64,000 bases of DNA, from positions 886,914-950,913 of the forward strand of contig NZ_QHKO01000001.1 of assembly GCF_003260125.1 (NCBI RefSeq), given 5' to 3'. Both the position numbers and the translations under genes were made by a program. Each line of letters opens with the position of its first letter. Positions within the stretch are counted from its first letter, which is position 1. Below the pieces are notes generated by a model. It saw nothing but the letters and a program-made list of their open reading frames with translations. It ran no database searches and was not told where the DNA came from. Positions 1 to 11,668 of the stretch are shown in pieces. Source of the DNA: Lujinxingia litoralis. GTDB lineage: Bacteria > Myxococcota_A > Bradymonadia > Bradymonadales > Bradymonadaceae.

Positions 1-1032
1 CTGGTTGCTCATGTTGTAGATGAAGTCGCCCTTATTGAGCGTCCCCTGGTAGATGCGGCAGTAGGTCAGCTGACCGTAGCGCCCGTCTTCCAGTTTGAAC
101 CCGAGCATCACCAGCGGCTTGTCCGGAGTCGGCTCAAGCTCAACCTTGGTCTCTTCTTCGTCCATCGCCAGCGCGTCGTAGCTCATTTCCAGCGGGCTGG
201 GCAGGTAGCTGACGACGGCGTCAAGCAGAAGCTGAACACCCTTGTTCTTGTAGGCCGAGCCCATGAACACAGGGGTCATCGAGCGCGAGATCGTGGCGCG
301 ACGAATCGCCGGCACCAGCATCTCGGCCGTCACAGGCTCACCTTCGAGGTAAGCCATGGCGATTTCGTCGTCGAGATCGGCCACCGCCTCCACGAGCTTG
401 GCGCGGTACTTCTCGACCTCATCCTTGATGTCTTCCGGGCAATCCTCGGTCCGGATGATCTCGCCGCCTTCACCTTCGAAGTAGTGCGCCTTGCGGGTAA
501 GCAGATCGACCGCGCCAACGTGCTTGTCCTCCAGGCCGATGGGGTACTGCATGAGCACGGCGTTGTGCTTGAGCTGCTCACGCAGCTGCTCGGTCACCGA
601 GAAGGGATTAGCACCGGAGCGGTCGCACTTGTTGATGAACGCCATGCGCGGGACGCTGTAGCGGCGCATCTGACGGTCAACGGTGATCGACTGCGACTGA
701 ACGCCGGCAACCGAGCACAGGACCAGAATGGCGCCGTCAAGAACACGCAGCGCGCGCTCAACTTCGATGGTGAAGTCGACGTGGCCCGGGGTGTCAATGA
801 TGTTAATGGCGTTTTCGCCCCACTTGCAGTAGGTGGCAGCCGACTGGATCGTGATGCCTTTTTCGCGCTCCAGATCCATGTTGTCCATCTTGGCACCAAC
901 GCCGTCCTTACCGCGGACGTCGTGGAACTGGTGGATGGTCCCGGTGTAATACAGAATACGCTCGGTGAGCGTCGTCTTGCCGGAGTCGATGTGGGCGGAG
1001 ATCCCGATGTTACGAAGTTTGTTCAGGTCCAT
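1..1032 (-). CDS. fusA: Elongation factor G, N-terminal part (cut by window edge)
   Basis: GTPase that drives ribosomal translocation. Only the first 344 residues are in the window; the gene continues past base 1. The G1 loop AHIDSGKTT (about residues 13-21), DTPGH (80-84) and NKCD (134-137) are intact, so the nucleotide-binding domain is complete, followed by the start of domain II. The start at 1032 is preceded on the minus strand by AGTAGGAAT, a good ribosome site. The segment [17 protein letters not shown] before the G3 region is characteristic of organelle-type EFG1/spdEFG proteins rather than E. coli EF-G. If that is right, a second EF-G paralogue is expected elsewhere. The gene is not next to rpsL/rpsG or tuf on the visible side. 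Family assignment is very sure; the subtype is my reading of one segment. Confidence 0.95.
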   Translation of the reverse strand, partial: MDLNKLRNIGISAHIDSGKTTLTERILYYTGTIHQFHDVRGKDGVGAKMDNMDLEREKGITIQSAATYCKWGENAINIIDTPGHVDFTIEVERALRVLDGAILVLCSVAGVQSQSITVDRQMRRYSVPRMAFINKCDRSGANPFSVTEQLREQLKHNAVLMQYPIGLEDKHVGAVDLLTRKAHYFEGEGGEIIRTEDCPEDIKDEVEKYRAKLVEAVADLDDEIAMAYLEGEPVTAEMLVPAIRRATISRSMTPVFMGSAYKNKGVQLLLDAVVSYLPSPLEMSYDALAMDEEETKVELEPTPDKPLVMLGFKLEDGRYGQLTYCRIYQGTLNKGDFIYNMSNQ

Positions 1033-1526
1033 ATTCCTACTCGGTTATGTTGAGACGATGGGCTCGCGCGGTTAGCGCGTAGCGCCTACCCCATTTCGGA
1101 GCACCTGTCACGTCGGTTGCCGATTTTTTTTGGTCGCCACGCTTCTCAGGAACGCGGCCACACACACCCTCGGGCCCCAGTGGCCCGACGCAACGCCGAC
1201 TTTGTTCTCACCCCGTGGGGGCGTCTGCAGGCCGGCGGCTCGCCATCAAACAACGCGGCGCCAGCGTCGCGGTGGCTAACGGGGGCGGAATCTATAGCGG
1301 CTCGGTGAAAAATATCAAGCCCCATACCTCTGCCCTACACTCGGCCAACAACGCAGAGCCTTCGATGCTTCTTCCCGCCCGCAAGCTTTGACCCCAAAAC
1401 CCGCCTCGTCTACCCTGCGCGCGAAGTCGCCCCTTAAAACGTCCTCCCCCCTCATTTCGGATGCTCGTGACCGGCCGCTTTGAGCCTGGCCGAGCCCCTT
1501 AATACTTGTGAACTCTGGAGCCTTGT
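1033..1526. other. Intergenic region between divergent fusA and lipoprotein genes
   Basis: These 494 bases separate two divergently read genes, so both promoters should lie here. No coding sequence with a credible ribosome site and family signature is visible, and no tRNA-like cloverleaf. The fusA ribosome site is at the left end. A GGAG motif lies about 9 bases before the ATG at 1527. I could not identify confident -35/-10 pairs on either strand. Confidence 0.5.
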
Positions 1527-4500
1527 ATGCCTTATTCACGTGCGTCCCTCTCTCTACGATGGCTGGCTCTGACCGCAGCCCTGGCCCTCTCACTGAATGC
1601 CTGCAGCGACGATGTTCCCTCGGGGGGAGGCGACGGCGAACCCGACACCGACCTCACACAACCTGACACTGACACCGACACAGGTGGCGGCCCGCAGCCC
1701 GATGCCTCCGAGGATACCGACGTCGCGCCCGAGCCGCCCGCCTGCAACCCGGCCGTCGACCCGGAGTGCCCCTGCAACGCGGGACAGTTCCGCCGCTGCT
1801 TCTCGGGGGGCGACCCGGCGGCGATCCCGGCTGGCTCAAGCTGCCAGGCCGGCTTCCAGCGCTGCGTCGACGGGCAGTGGGCCGAGACCTGCGAGGGAGA
1901 GGTTCTTCCGCCAGACGGCGGCGACTGCGCTCCCCCCCTAAACCCGCAAGAGTGCCCGGGACACATCAACGAAGCCGGCGAGTGCGTGGAAGGCCCCGGC
2001 AGCGACCCGGCCGACCCCAATGTGCTCTGTCAGCAGGGCTCCACCGGAGGCCTGGGCGATCGCTGCTCCTGTGAAGTGCCCGAAGGCGGCGAGGACTACC
2101 TGCGTGAGGATCAGCCCTGCTACACCGGCCCGGTGGAAACCCTGGGTGTGGGGCTGTGCAAGGCCGGCGTGCGCAGCTGCCAGGCCGACGGCCAGTGGGG
2201 CACCTGCTCCGGTCAGATCACCCCTGAGGCCGAAGTCTGCGGCGACAGCCTGGACAATGACTGCGACGGGGTCGTCGACAACGGCTGCGAGTACTGCCCT
2301 CCCGGCGTCACCGACTGCGAGAGCGGCCTCATTGAACTGCCCTGCCCCGACGGCTCCCCGCGCAACGCCTGCGGCAGCTGTGGCGAAGTAGCCGAACGCG
2401 AGATCTGCGGCGACGGCCTGGACAACGACTGCGACGCGCGCGTCGACGAGGGCTGCGGCTGCTCGGCCAGCTCCCAGGCCTGCTACACTGGACCTGCCGA
2501 GTTCGCCGGGGTGGGCGCCTGCCAGATGGGCGTCCAGCGCTGCGCTGGCGAGTTCTGGGGCGCCTGCGAGGGCTCGGTGCTGCCGACCCCCGAACTCTGC
2601 GGGCCTGACGGGACCGGCGACAACATCGACAACGACTGCGACGGCGAAGTCGACGAGGGCTGCGGCTGCGCCGAGGGAGACACCCGCGCCTGCGGCACCG
2701 ACACCGGCATCTGCCAGCGCGGCACCCAGACCTGTTCCGCCGGCCAGTGGAGCGCCTGTCAGAACGCCATCGCCCCGGGCCCCGAGGTCTGCAACGGGGA
2801 AGACTCCAACTGCAACGGCATCATCGACGACGGCCTGCGCAACGCCTGTGGCGAATGCCAGGGCCCCTGCTACGTCCATGACTCCGATCCCGCCGCCGGC
2901 GGGGTCTTCGACGGCGGCGCCGAATTTGTGGATGCCACCGACGAGAACAACCCTACCGGGCGCCCCGGCGTCTCGCTGACCCGCCAGTCCTTCTTCCCTC
3001 CCTACCTGTGGGCGGCAAACTCCTCAGGCACCCTCAGCCGTGGCACCGTCTCGAAGTTCAACACCGATACCGGCGAAGAAGACGCCCGTTACTGGGTAGG
3101 CCACAACCCCAGCCGCACCGCCGTGGACCTCGACGGCAACATGTGGGTCGTCGGCCGCAACGACGGCCGTGTCACCAAGGTCCTCTGGGATACCACTGCC
3201 TGCGGCCCTGGCGAGACCTCTCGCCGCCTGCCCGACGGCTCGGTCACCCAGGTCAACTCCTCGGGCGCGCCCCTGGCCGACCCCTGCGTGGTCTACAGTA
3301 AAAACCCCTCCACCGAGGCATCGAACAACACCACCTCTTACAACAGCGGGCGCGGGGTGGCTGTCGACCCCCAGGGCAACATCTGGATCGGATACTCCGC
3401 CCACGACGGCGCCGTCCAGCGCATCAGCCCCAACCCGCCCTACCAGGCCAGCGACATCTACGTTCCCTCCAACATCCCCACCTACGCGCCGGACGCTGAC
3501 GGCGTGCAGCGCCCTACCGGCGCCACCGCCAGCGCCGGTCAGGTCTACGGGCTGGTCGGTGATTCCCAGGGCTACATCTACGCCGCCGCCCTGTGGGACG
3601 GCGTGGGCCTGCCCCGCTTCAATACCCACACCCTGGAGTGGGACCGCTACTACACCGGCTTCAACTGCGGGGTGTACGGCATCGCCGTCGACGCCGATGA
3701 CCGCATCTGGATGGCCTGCTCCGGTTCGGACTGGGGCCCCAACCACGGCGATGCCGGCGGCGGCGTGGCCGTCTTTGACCCGGCCACCGAAAAGGTCCAC
3801 CGTTTCTATGTCCCCAACGCCATGCAGGGCGTCGTGGCCGACCCGGCGGTGCATAACGGCCAACAGGTCGTCACCTCCTGCCCCAGCACCACCAGCTGCG
3901 CGCGCAGCTGGCGCACCCACGCCATCGCCGTCGAGCCGGCCACCGGCGATGTCTGGGCCGCAGTTCGCAGCAACGGCCACCTCCTGCGCCTGCACTTCAA
4001 TGAGACCAACCCGGCTCAGAGCACCTGGTCCTTTATCCCCGCGCTGCGCGAGGGTCAGGGCTGGATTAATGGCATGACCAGCGGCGGCGACATGCGCGGC
4101 GTGGGCTTTGACCGTCTGGGCTACGCCTGGCACCTGGGCATGAGCTCGCAACTGATCTTCAAAGTCGACCCAATCACTGGGGACACCCTGGGCGGCTTCC
4201 CGGCCGGCACCGATGGGCACTACACCTACTCGGACTTCACCGGTGCCACCGCCTTTAACTTCACCGCCCCCCGAGGCTTCTGGCGTTACTACTTCGACAG
4301 CGGCTTCCCCACCGCCATCCTCGACGAGATCACCGTGGAGGCCACCGTGCCCGCCGGCACCTCTCTGGGCGTGCGCGTGCGCGGGCGCGACCTCAACGGC
4401 AACCCCACCTCGGGCTGGGTCCCGGTCGACCAGGCTCAGGGGTCCAGCGACTATCTGGACTACCCCACCGGCGCCCTCACCCACACCTTCGACATTCGAA

Positions 4501-4616
4501 GCGCCGGCGCCGCGGTGCAGGGACAGGAGTTCGAGATCGAGGTCCGCATGACCACCGACGACTCCGACGTACGCCCCTTCCTCCACGACCTGCGCATTGA
4601 GTGGTCGCGCCCCTGA
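1527..4616 (+). CDS. Large lipoprotein: MopE-like Cys/Asp repeats plus beta-propeller
   Basis: Predicted exported lipoprotein of 1029 residues, function unknown. The signal peptide ends in a lipobox LNAC with the acylated Cys at residue 26, followed by an Asp/Thr/Pro-rich linker. Residues about 60-450 are Cys-rich and carry repeated motifs such as CGDSLDNDCDGVVDNGC and CGDGLDNDCDARVDEGC, the Asp/Cys motif described as metal binding in MopE-type proteins of myxobacteria and methanotrophs. The second half (about 480-900) contains recurring segments of the form 'VDPQGNIWIG', 'VDADDRIWMA' and 'VEPATGDVWAA', typical of NHL/streptogramin-lyase beta-propellers. A short beta-rich C-terminal domain follows. 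It stands alone between fusA and ftsK. A surface role, possibly Ca2+ dependent, is inference. Confidence 0.9.
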   Translation: MPYSRASLSLRWLALTAALALSLNACSDDVPSGGGDGEPDTDLTQPDTDTDTGGGPQPDASEDTDVAPEPPACNPAVDPECPCNAGQFRRCFSGGDPAAIPAGSSCQAGFQRCVDGQWAETCEGEVLPPDGGDCAPPLNPQECPGHINEAGECVEGPGSDPADPNVLCQQGSTGGLGDRCSCEVPEGGEDYLREDQPCYTGPVETLGVGLCKAGVRSCQADGQWGTCSGQITPEAEVCGDSLDNDCDGVVDNGCEYCPPGVTDCESGLIELPCPDGSPRNACGSCGEVAEREICGDGLDNDCDARVDEGCGCSASSQACYTGPAEFAGVGACQMGVQRCAGEFWGACEGSVLPTPELCGPDGTGDNIDNDCDGEVDEGCGCAEGDTRACGTDTGICQRGTQTCSAGQWSACQNAIAPGPEVCNGEDSNCNGIIDDGLRNACGECQGPCYVHDSDPAAGGVFDGGAEFVDATDENNPTGRPGVSLTRQSFFPPYLWAANSSGTLSRGTVSKFNTDTGEEDARYWVGHNPSRTAVDLDGNMWVVGRNDGRVTKVLWDTTACGPGETSRRLPDGSVTQVNSSGAPLADPCVVYSKNPSTEASNNTTSYNSGRGVAVDPQGNIWIGYSAHDGAVQRISPNPPYQASDIYVPSNIPTYAPDADGVQRPTGATASAGQVYGLVGDSQGYIYAAALWDGVGLPRFNTHTLEWDRYYTGFNCGVYGIAVDADDRIWMACSGSDWGPNHGDAGGGVAVFDPATEKVHRFYVPNAMQGVVADPAVHNGQQVVTSCPSTTSCARSWRTHAIAVEPATGDVWAAVRSNGHLLRLHFNETNPAQSTWSFIPALREGQGWINGMTSGGDMRGVGFDRLGYAWHLGMSSQLIFKVDPITGDTLGGFPAGTDGHYTYSDFTGATAFNFTAPRGFWRYYFDSGFPTAILDEITVEATVPAGTSLGVRVRGRDLNGNPTSGWVPVDQAQGSSDYLDYPTGALTHTFDIRSAGAAVQGQEFEIEVRMTTDDSDVRPFLHDLRIEWSRP

Positions 4617-4624
4617 CCTCCCGC

Positions 4625-4664
4625 CTCGCCCCCGGACCTTTTCTCCCACGGCTCCGGGGGCGAG
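4625..4664. terminator. Perfect 12-bp hairpin after the lipoprotein gene
   Basis: CTCGCCCCCGGA (4625-4636) and TCCGGGGGCGAG (4653-4664) are exact reverse complements around a 16-base loop, starting 9 bases after the stop at 4616. There is no T-run on either side, so it is either a weak terminator or an mRNA 3'-end stabiliser. Confidence 0.5.
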
Positions 4665-4996
4665 CCGCTCGGGGCTACATCCCCGGAACCGGCCCAAGGG
4701 GCACCAGGACATCCTCGAAAGCGGTCTTTGCGTGACCGCCTGTCGCGGTCGACGACCGCCGCGGCTCAGCGGCCAGACCTTAATCCCCGAACACGCGTCG
4801 AGAGGTCCGCGTCCGGCCCCCGACGAAAACTTGCAGGTCCCGGGCGCCGTGGTAGGTTGGCGCCGAGATAACTACGCACTCCTGCGCGCCCTTTACGGCC
4901 GAGCGCGGACGGCGCGCACGGACGCGCGCTCCCCGCCTCCCCCCCGGCCCCGTGCGCAGGGACCGCGACCCCAATGCGTTGCCACGGAGGGCAGTC
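4665..4996. other. Upstream region of ftsK
   Basis: About 330 very GC-rich bases with no gene I can support. An in-frame GTG at 4952 could extend FtsK by 15 residues, but it lacks the ribosome site seen before 4997. The ftsK promoter is presumably here; no clear consensus hexamers are visible. Confidence 0.4.
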
Positions 4997-7798
<2,802 letters not shown>

Positions 7799-7832
7799 CG
7801 AGGCGCCTCTCCCCCACCTCCGCTCGCCACCT

Positions 7833-7863
7833 AAAAAAACGCCGCGTTCCGCGGCGTTTTTTA
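7833..7863. terminator. Bidirectional intrinsic terminator between ftsK and ttcA
   Basis: ACGCCGC (7839-7845) and GCGGCGT (7851-7857) pair around GTTCC, with an A-run on the left and a T-run on the right. It can therefore end both converging transcripts. Confidence 0.9.
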
Positions 7864-7865
7864 TT

Positions 7866-8639
7866 CTAGCTATGGTTCCCGCCGCCCCCAAAGGGGCCCG
7901 AGCTCCCGTAGAGCGCCTCGCGCACCGAGGCGTACACATCCCGGTGCGCCAGCTCCGAGAATCCCTGCCAGAAGGTTTTGACATCACGGCGACTCGAATC
8001 GGGAAAGGTGTCGCAGACCGGACAGGCCACCGGTGCCAGGCCCACCTCCTCGACCCAGGCCTCGATCTTGCGCTCTTCCACCAGAATCAGCGGGCGAATC
8101 GTGGTCACCGGGTGGGTCTCCGCCGGGGTGGCCGGTTTGAGCGGGTCCAGGCGGCTGCCAAAAAGCAGGTTCAAAAAGTACGTCTCCACCGCGTCGTCCA
8201 GGTGGTGGCCCATCGCCAGCTTGGTGTAGCCCCGCTCGGCACAGTGAGCATTGAGGATGCCCCGGCGCATGCGCCCACAGATCGCACAGGGGATCTGCCC
8301 GGGCTTCAGCATGCTCTGCACCACCGAATGCGTATCGCGGTCAATAATCTCCAGCGCTACCCCCAGACGAGTCATCGCCTGCTGGAGTCCCTGACGGTCA
8401 AAGCCGGGTTGATTCTGATCCAGGTGAATCAACGTGACCTGAATATCAAAGTCATCTCGGGCTGCGATCTCCAGCATCGCGGCGGCCAGCAGCAGGGAAT
8501 CTTTCCCCCCGGAGATCCCCACGGCAACGTGGTCCCCGGGCACCACCAGCTCAAAATCTCGCAGCGCACGCTCCACGAGTTTCATCACCGGGCGACTCAC
8601 CGGCGGACGTTCGACAGAAGAAAGAGGGGCAGCGCTCAT
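7866..8639 (-). CDS. ttcA: tRNA 2-thiocytidine synthetase TtcA family
   Basis: PP-loop ATPase expected to thiolate cytidine-32 of certain tRNAs using a cluster-bound sulfur. It has 257 residues from the ATG at 8639; an in-frame start at 8681 would add 14 weakly family-like residues. The PP-loop SGGKDS is at residues 43-48. The two CxxC pairs that hold the iron-sulfur cluster in TtcA are C118/C121 and C206/C209. The motif GHHLDDAVET lies between them. It is shorter than E. coli TtcA but has all signature parts. It converges on ftsK and diverges from the FHA gene at 8833. A related TtuA/TilS-like PP-loop enzyme is the alternative, but the paired CxxC motifs favour TtcA. Confidence 0.88.
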   Translation of the reverse strand: MSAAPLSSVERPPVSRPVMKLVERALRDFELVVPGDHVAVGISGGKDSLLLAAAMLEIAARDDFDIQVTLIHLDQNQPGFDRQGLQQAMTRLGVALEIIDRDTHSVVQSMLKPGQIPCAICGRMRRGILNAHCAERGYTKLAMGHHLDDAVETYFLNLLFGSRLDPLKPATPAETHPVTTIRPLILVEERKIEAWVEEVGLAPVACPVCDTFPDSSRRDVKTFWQGFSELAHRDVYASVREALYGSSGPFGGGGNHS

Positions 8640-8832
8640 GATGGGCTCGGGGCTGACGAGGTAAACCGGGGTAGAAACCACGGCGGGAGTTCGGCGGCGA
8701 ATTCTACCGGGCGCCCCTCCCGGTGCAAGCCTCGCGCGCGCCTATACGTACCCCGGCGATGCGGGTAAAGTGTCTCCCGACCCGGCCATTCCTGGCCCGC
8801 CCTGTTCTGGACCACGCACCTGGAGGAGTTCG

Positions 8833-9777
8833 ATGTCCGACGCCATCATCTGTCCCCAATGCCAGACCGCTCACTACGCCGACGAGCCCTACTGCGAGAA
8901 CTGCGGCGCCGATATGAGCACGGCGATGCGCGCGACCGACGAAGATCCCTTCGCCTTTGAAGAGATCGCTCCGGTCCCGGAGTCGAACGCCGCCGATCAA
9001 AGCGATGACGCCCTGGAACTGACAGAAATCCCGGTCGAGCCTCTGGAGGCCGTCGACGCCGAGCCTCTGGAGCTCGCCGAAGTTCCGGTGGAGCCCCTCG
9101 CCCCCGCGGCGCCTCAGGGTTTGGAGAAGTCCGGCTACGAAGAGTTCCCCGAAGTCTCCGTGGAAGCCGAACTGGCCGGCGATGACGATATCGTGTTCGA
9201 TGCCCCCGTCGACGAGCCCTTCGAGAGCCTGGCCCCCCCGGCGGCCCCCCTGGACGCTCCTTTCAACCAAGAAAACAACGACTCGCTGGCCCCGGCGGCG
9301 GACGCACCGGCCGAGTTTGATAACGAACTGCCGGAGGCCGCGCCGGTCGCCACCATCGAGGCCCATCGCACCACGCCGCGCCACACCACGCAGGTCGAGC
9401 CCCTGCCCTCCCCGGGAACCTACGAAGAGCCCGCCCTGCTCACGCTCTACCGAGATCAGAAGGCCCTGGAAACCTACGCCATTGAGCTCGACACGCTGCT
9501 GATCGGCCGGGGCGAATCCGCAGACGATGACGAGCCGGCGCCCGAGGCAGCCTACTCCCCGCACATCGACCTCGCCCCCTACGGCAGCGAGGAGGTGGCC
9601 CGGCGCCAGGTGGCCATTTACCGCCAGCATAAAAACTACATCGTGTACAACCTGGCGGCCCGGGGCACCCAGTTCAACGACGAGCTTCTGGGCCTCGGCG
9701 AGCGCCGTCGCCTCTCCGAGGGCGACACGCTGGTGATCGCCGAAAAGGTCGCCCTGCGCTTCTCGCTGCCGGCCTGA
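8833..9777 (+). CDS. Zinc-ribbon and FHA-domain protein
   Basis: Predicted soluble protein of 314 residues. The N-terminus carries a small zinc ribbon (C7, C10, C21, C24). A long acidic, low-complexity Glu/Ala/Pro linker (about 35-190) follows. The C-terminal 110 residues look like a forkhead-associated domain, with LLIGRGES, a conserved Arg-Arg/Gln turn (EEVARRQVAIY), a YIVYNLAARGTQFND strand-turn and a final EGDTLVIAEKVALRF. FHA domains bind phosphothreonine partners, so a link to a Ser/Thr kinase is possible, but no kinase gene lies nearby. The ATG at 8833 has GGAGG 6 bases upstream. Partner and process are unknown. Confidence 0.85.
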   Translation: MSDAIICPQCQTAHYADEPYCENCGADMSTAMRATDEDPFAFEEIAPVPESNAADQSDDALELTEIPVEPLEAVDAEPLELAEVPVEPLAPAAPQGLEKSGYEEFPEVSVEAELAGDDDIVFDAPVDEPFESLAPPAAPLDAPFNQENNDSLAPAADAPAEFDNELPEAAPVATIEAHRTTPRHTTQVEPLPSPGTYEEPALLTLYRDQKALETYAIELDTLLIGRGESADDDEPAPEAAYSPHIDLAPYGSEEVARRQVAIYRQHKNYIVYNLAARGTQFNDELLGLGERRRLSEGDTLVIAEKVALRFSLPA

Positions 9778-9817
9778 TCCCGCACGCCCGGTGGTGCCGG
9801 GTCGTTGAGCGCCCCTG

Positions 9818-9852
9818 AGCCCGGCGCGCCATGTGCGCGCCGGGCTTTTTTT
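9818..9852 (+). terminator. Intrinsic terminator after the FHA gene
   Basis: AGCCCGGCGCGC (9818-9829) pairs with GCGCGCCGGGCT (9835-9846) around CATGT and is followed by six more T bases. Confidence 0.9.
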
Positions 9853-9892
9853 GCGCGGCTCCTCCTTAAGGCTCCCTGCATGTCATTCCCCG

Positions 9893-9929
9893 ATCAAAAA
9901 AAAGCCCCGGGCAATGCCCGGGGCTCTTT
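9893..9929 (-). terminator. Intrinsic terminator of the nuo cluster
   Basis: AGCCCCGGGC (9903-9912) and GCCCGGGGCT (9916-9925) form a 10-bp stem with a 3-base loop. The A-run to the left reads as a T-run on the minus strand, so this ends transcription coming from nuoN. A shorter CTTTT on the right allows some bidirectional use. Confidence 0.9.
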
Positions 9930-9957
9930 TAGGTTCTTGAAGCGATGCCGCTGCCCC

Positions 9958-11598
9958 TTACTCGGCCTGCGCAGCTTCCAGAGCGGCCTGACCCAGGTCG
10001 ATGGTCGCCTGTACCGAAGCCGGCACACCGCTGAAGTCCAGTACGCTCTCCTGTGCGATTTCGACCGCGCGGGCCGGGAAGAGCCCCAGGTACAGGGTCA
10101 TCAGCGCACACACCACCATCGCAACCTTCGGACCGGTGTGGTCCAGCGGGCGGAAGACGCGCTTCTCGGGCTTCATGTACATGTAGATCAAAACCTTCAG
10201 GTAGTAGTACACGCCGGCCACGCTGCTGAGCACCCCGAGGATCGCCAGGCCGATGAAAGCAAACTCATCGGTTTGCATGCCCACATCGATCGCCGAGCGG
10301 AAGATGTAGAACTTGCCCAGGAAGCCCGCCGTCGGCGGGATCCCCGCCGCCGAGAAGATGCTGACGGCCATCACAAGCCCCATCATCGGGTACTTGATGC
10401 CCAGCTGTCCCAGGTCTTCGAAGGTCTCGACCGCCTCACCACGACGACCGAAGTACGAGAGCACGGCAAAGGCGCCGATCGTACCGAAGGTATAGGCCAC
10501 CAGGTAAAAGAGGATGGCGTCGTTGTGCAAAAAGAAGCGCGGGTGCGCGTTGGCCGCAGTAAAGCCCACCAGCAGGTAGCCAGCGTGGGCGATCGATGAG
10601 TAGGCCAACATGCGCTTGACGTTGTTCTGCACCAGCGCCACCACGTTCCCCAGCACCATCGAGAAGGCCGAAAGCGCAAACGCAATGTCGATCCAACCGT
10701 AGCCAAAGAAGCCACCACGCAGCGAATCGAGCGGGAAGGCCACCACAAACACGCGCAGCATTCCGGCAAAGGCAATGGCCTTTACGGCGGTGGCCATGAA
10801 ACCGACCACCGGCGTGGGGCTACCCGTGTACACATCCGGGGTCCAGATGTGGAAAGGCACCGCGGCGACCTTAAACGCAAAGCCGCTGAAGATCAGAAGC
10901 ACGCCGAACATCGCCAGACCAAAGCCCTGGTGCTGGCCCTCACCACCTTCGAGGTAGTAAAGGTTCTGCGCGATCATCTCCAGGTTGGTCGTGCCGGTGG
11001 CGCCGTAGATCATCGCGATGCCGTAAAGCATCAGCGCCGCGGAGAACGCCCCGAGCACAAAGTACTTCATCGAGGCTTCGGCGCTGCGCGAGTCTTCGCG
11101 CAAGAAGCCCGCCAGCACGTAGATCGGGATCGACATGACCTCAAAGGCGATGAAGAGGCTCAGCAAATCAGCTGAGCCCGCCATAAAGATCATGCCCGTG
11201 ACGCTGAAGAGCACCAGCAGGTAGTACTCCCCGCGGTCCATCTTGTGGCTGCGCAACACCGCCGGCGAGCAAAGAATCGCCAGCGCACCACTGATCGACG
11301 CCAGCGCCGAGAAGAAGAGCGCAAAGCGGTCCAGGTAGAGCATCCCGAAGAAGGTCGGCGCTTCCAGCGGGCTATCCCACAGGTACCAGCAGCTCGCCGC
11401 GGCCACGCCCAGCCCGATGACCGAGAAGTAGGCCAGGTAATCACGCGGCGTCCCCTTGCGGTGGAAGACGTCGATGATGATGAACGCCAGAGCCACCAGC
11501 GTGACGATGATGCCGGGGACGATCGCGGCAAACTCCGCGCCCTGCGGGGGCGCGAGCATCGCGAGCGTGTTCAATGTCGAGAGCAATTGCATGGTCAT
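9958..11598 (-). CDS. nuoN: NADH-quinone oxidoreductase subunit N
   Basis: Membrane subunit of complex I, one of three antiporter-like proton channels in the membrane arm. The 546-residue product is hydrophobic, with roughly 14 membrane segments. It shows family features such as FEVMSIPIYVLAGF (the key Glu in the fifth helix), the FKVAAVPFHIWTPDVY motif with the conserved Lys, and NNVKRMLAYSSIAHAGYLLVG. The length is slightly above E. coli NuoN. It is the last gene of the nuoJKLMN run, 70 bases after nuoM, with a strong terminator 30 bases beyond its stop. A second ATG two codons in is also usable. Confidence 0.95.
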   Translation of the reverse strand: MTMQLLSTLNTLAMLAPPQGAEFAAIVPGIIVTLVALAFIIIDVFHRKGTPRDYLAYFSVIGLGVAAASCWYLWDSPLEAPTFFGMLYLDRFALFFSALASISGALAILCSPAVLRSHKMDRGEYYLLVLFSVTGMIFMAGSADLLSLFIAFEVMSIPIYVLAGFLREDSRSAEASMKYFVLGAFSAALMLYGIAMIYGATGTTNLEMIAQNLYYLEGGEGQHQGFGLAMFGVLLIFSGFAFKVAAVPFHIWTPDVYTGSPTPVVGFMATAVKAIAFAGMLRVFVVAFPLDSLRGGFFGYGWIDIAFALSAFSMVLGNVVALVQNNVKRMLAYSSIAHAGYLLVGFTAANAHPRFFLHNDAILFYLVAYTFGTIGAFAVLSYFGRRGEAVETFEDLGQLGIKYPMMGLVMAVSIFSAAGIPPTAGFLGKFYIFRSAIDVGMQTDEFAFIGLAILGVLSSVAGVYYYLKVLIYMYMKPEKRVFRPLDHTGPKVAMVVCALMTLYLGLFPARAVEIAQESVLDFSGVPASVQATIDLGQAALEAAQAE

Positions 11599-11668
11599 TA
11601 CATCCGTCTCAGCAGCTACGGCGCAGAGATTCGCGCCGAGTTAACGTCCGGGCGCACGTTCGTGCGGC

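Noticed and set aside
3024-4712. A 562-codon minus-strand frame opposite the large lipoprotein
   Set aside because: Low-complexity Gly/Val/Ala translation without domains; the plus frame has a signal peptide and repeats.
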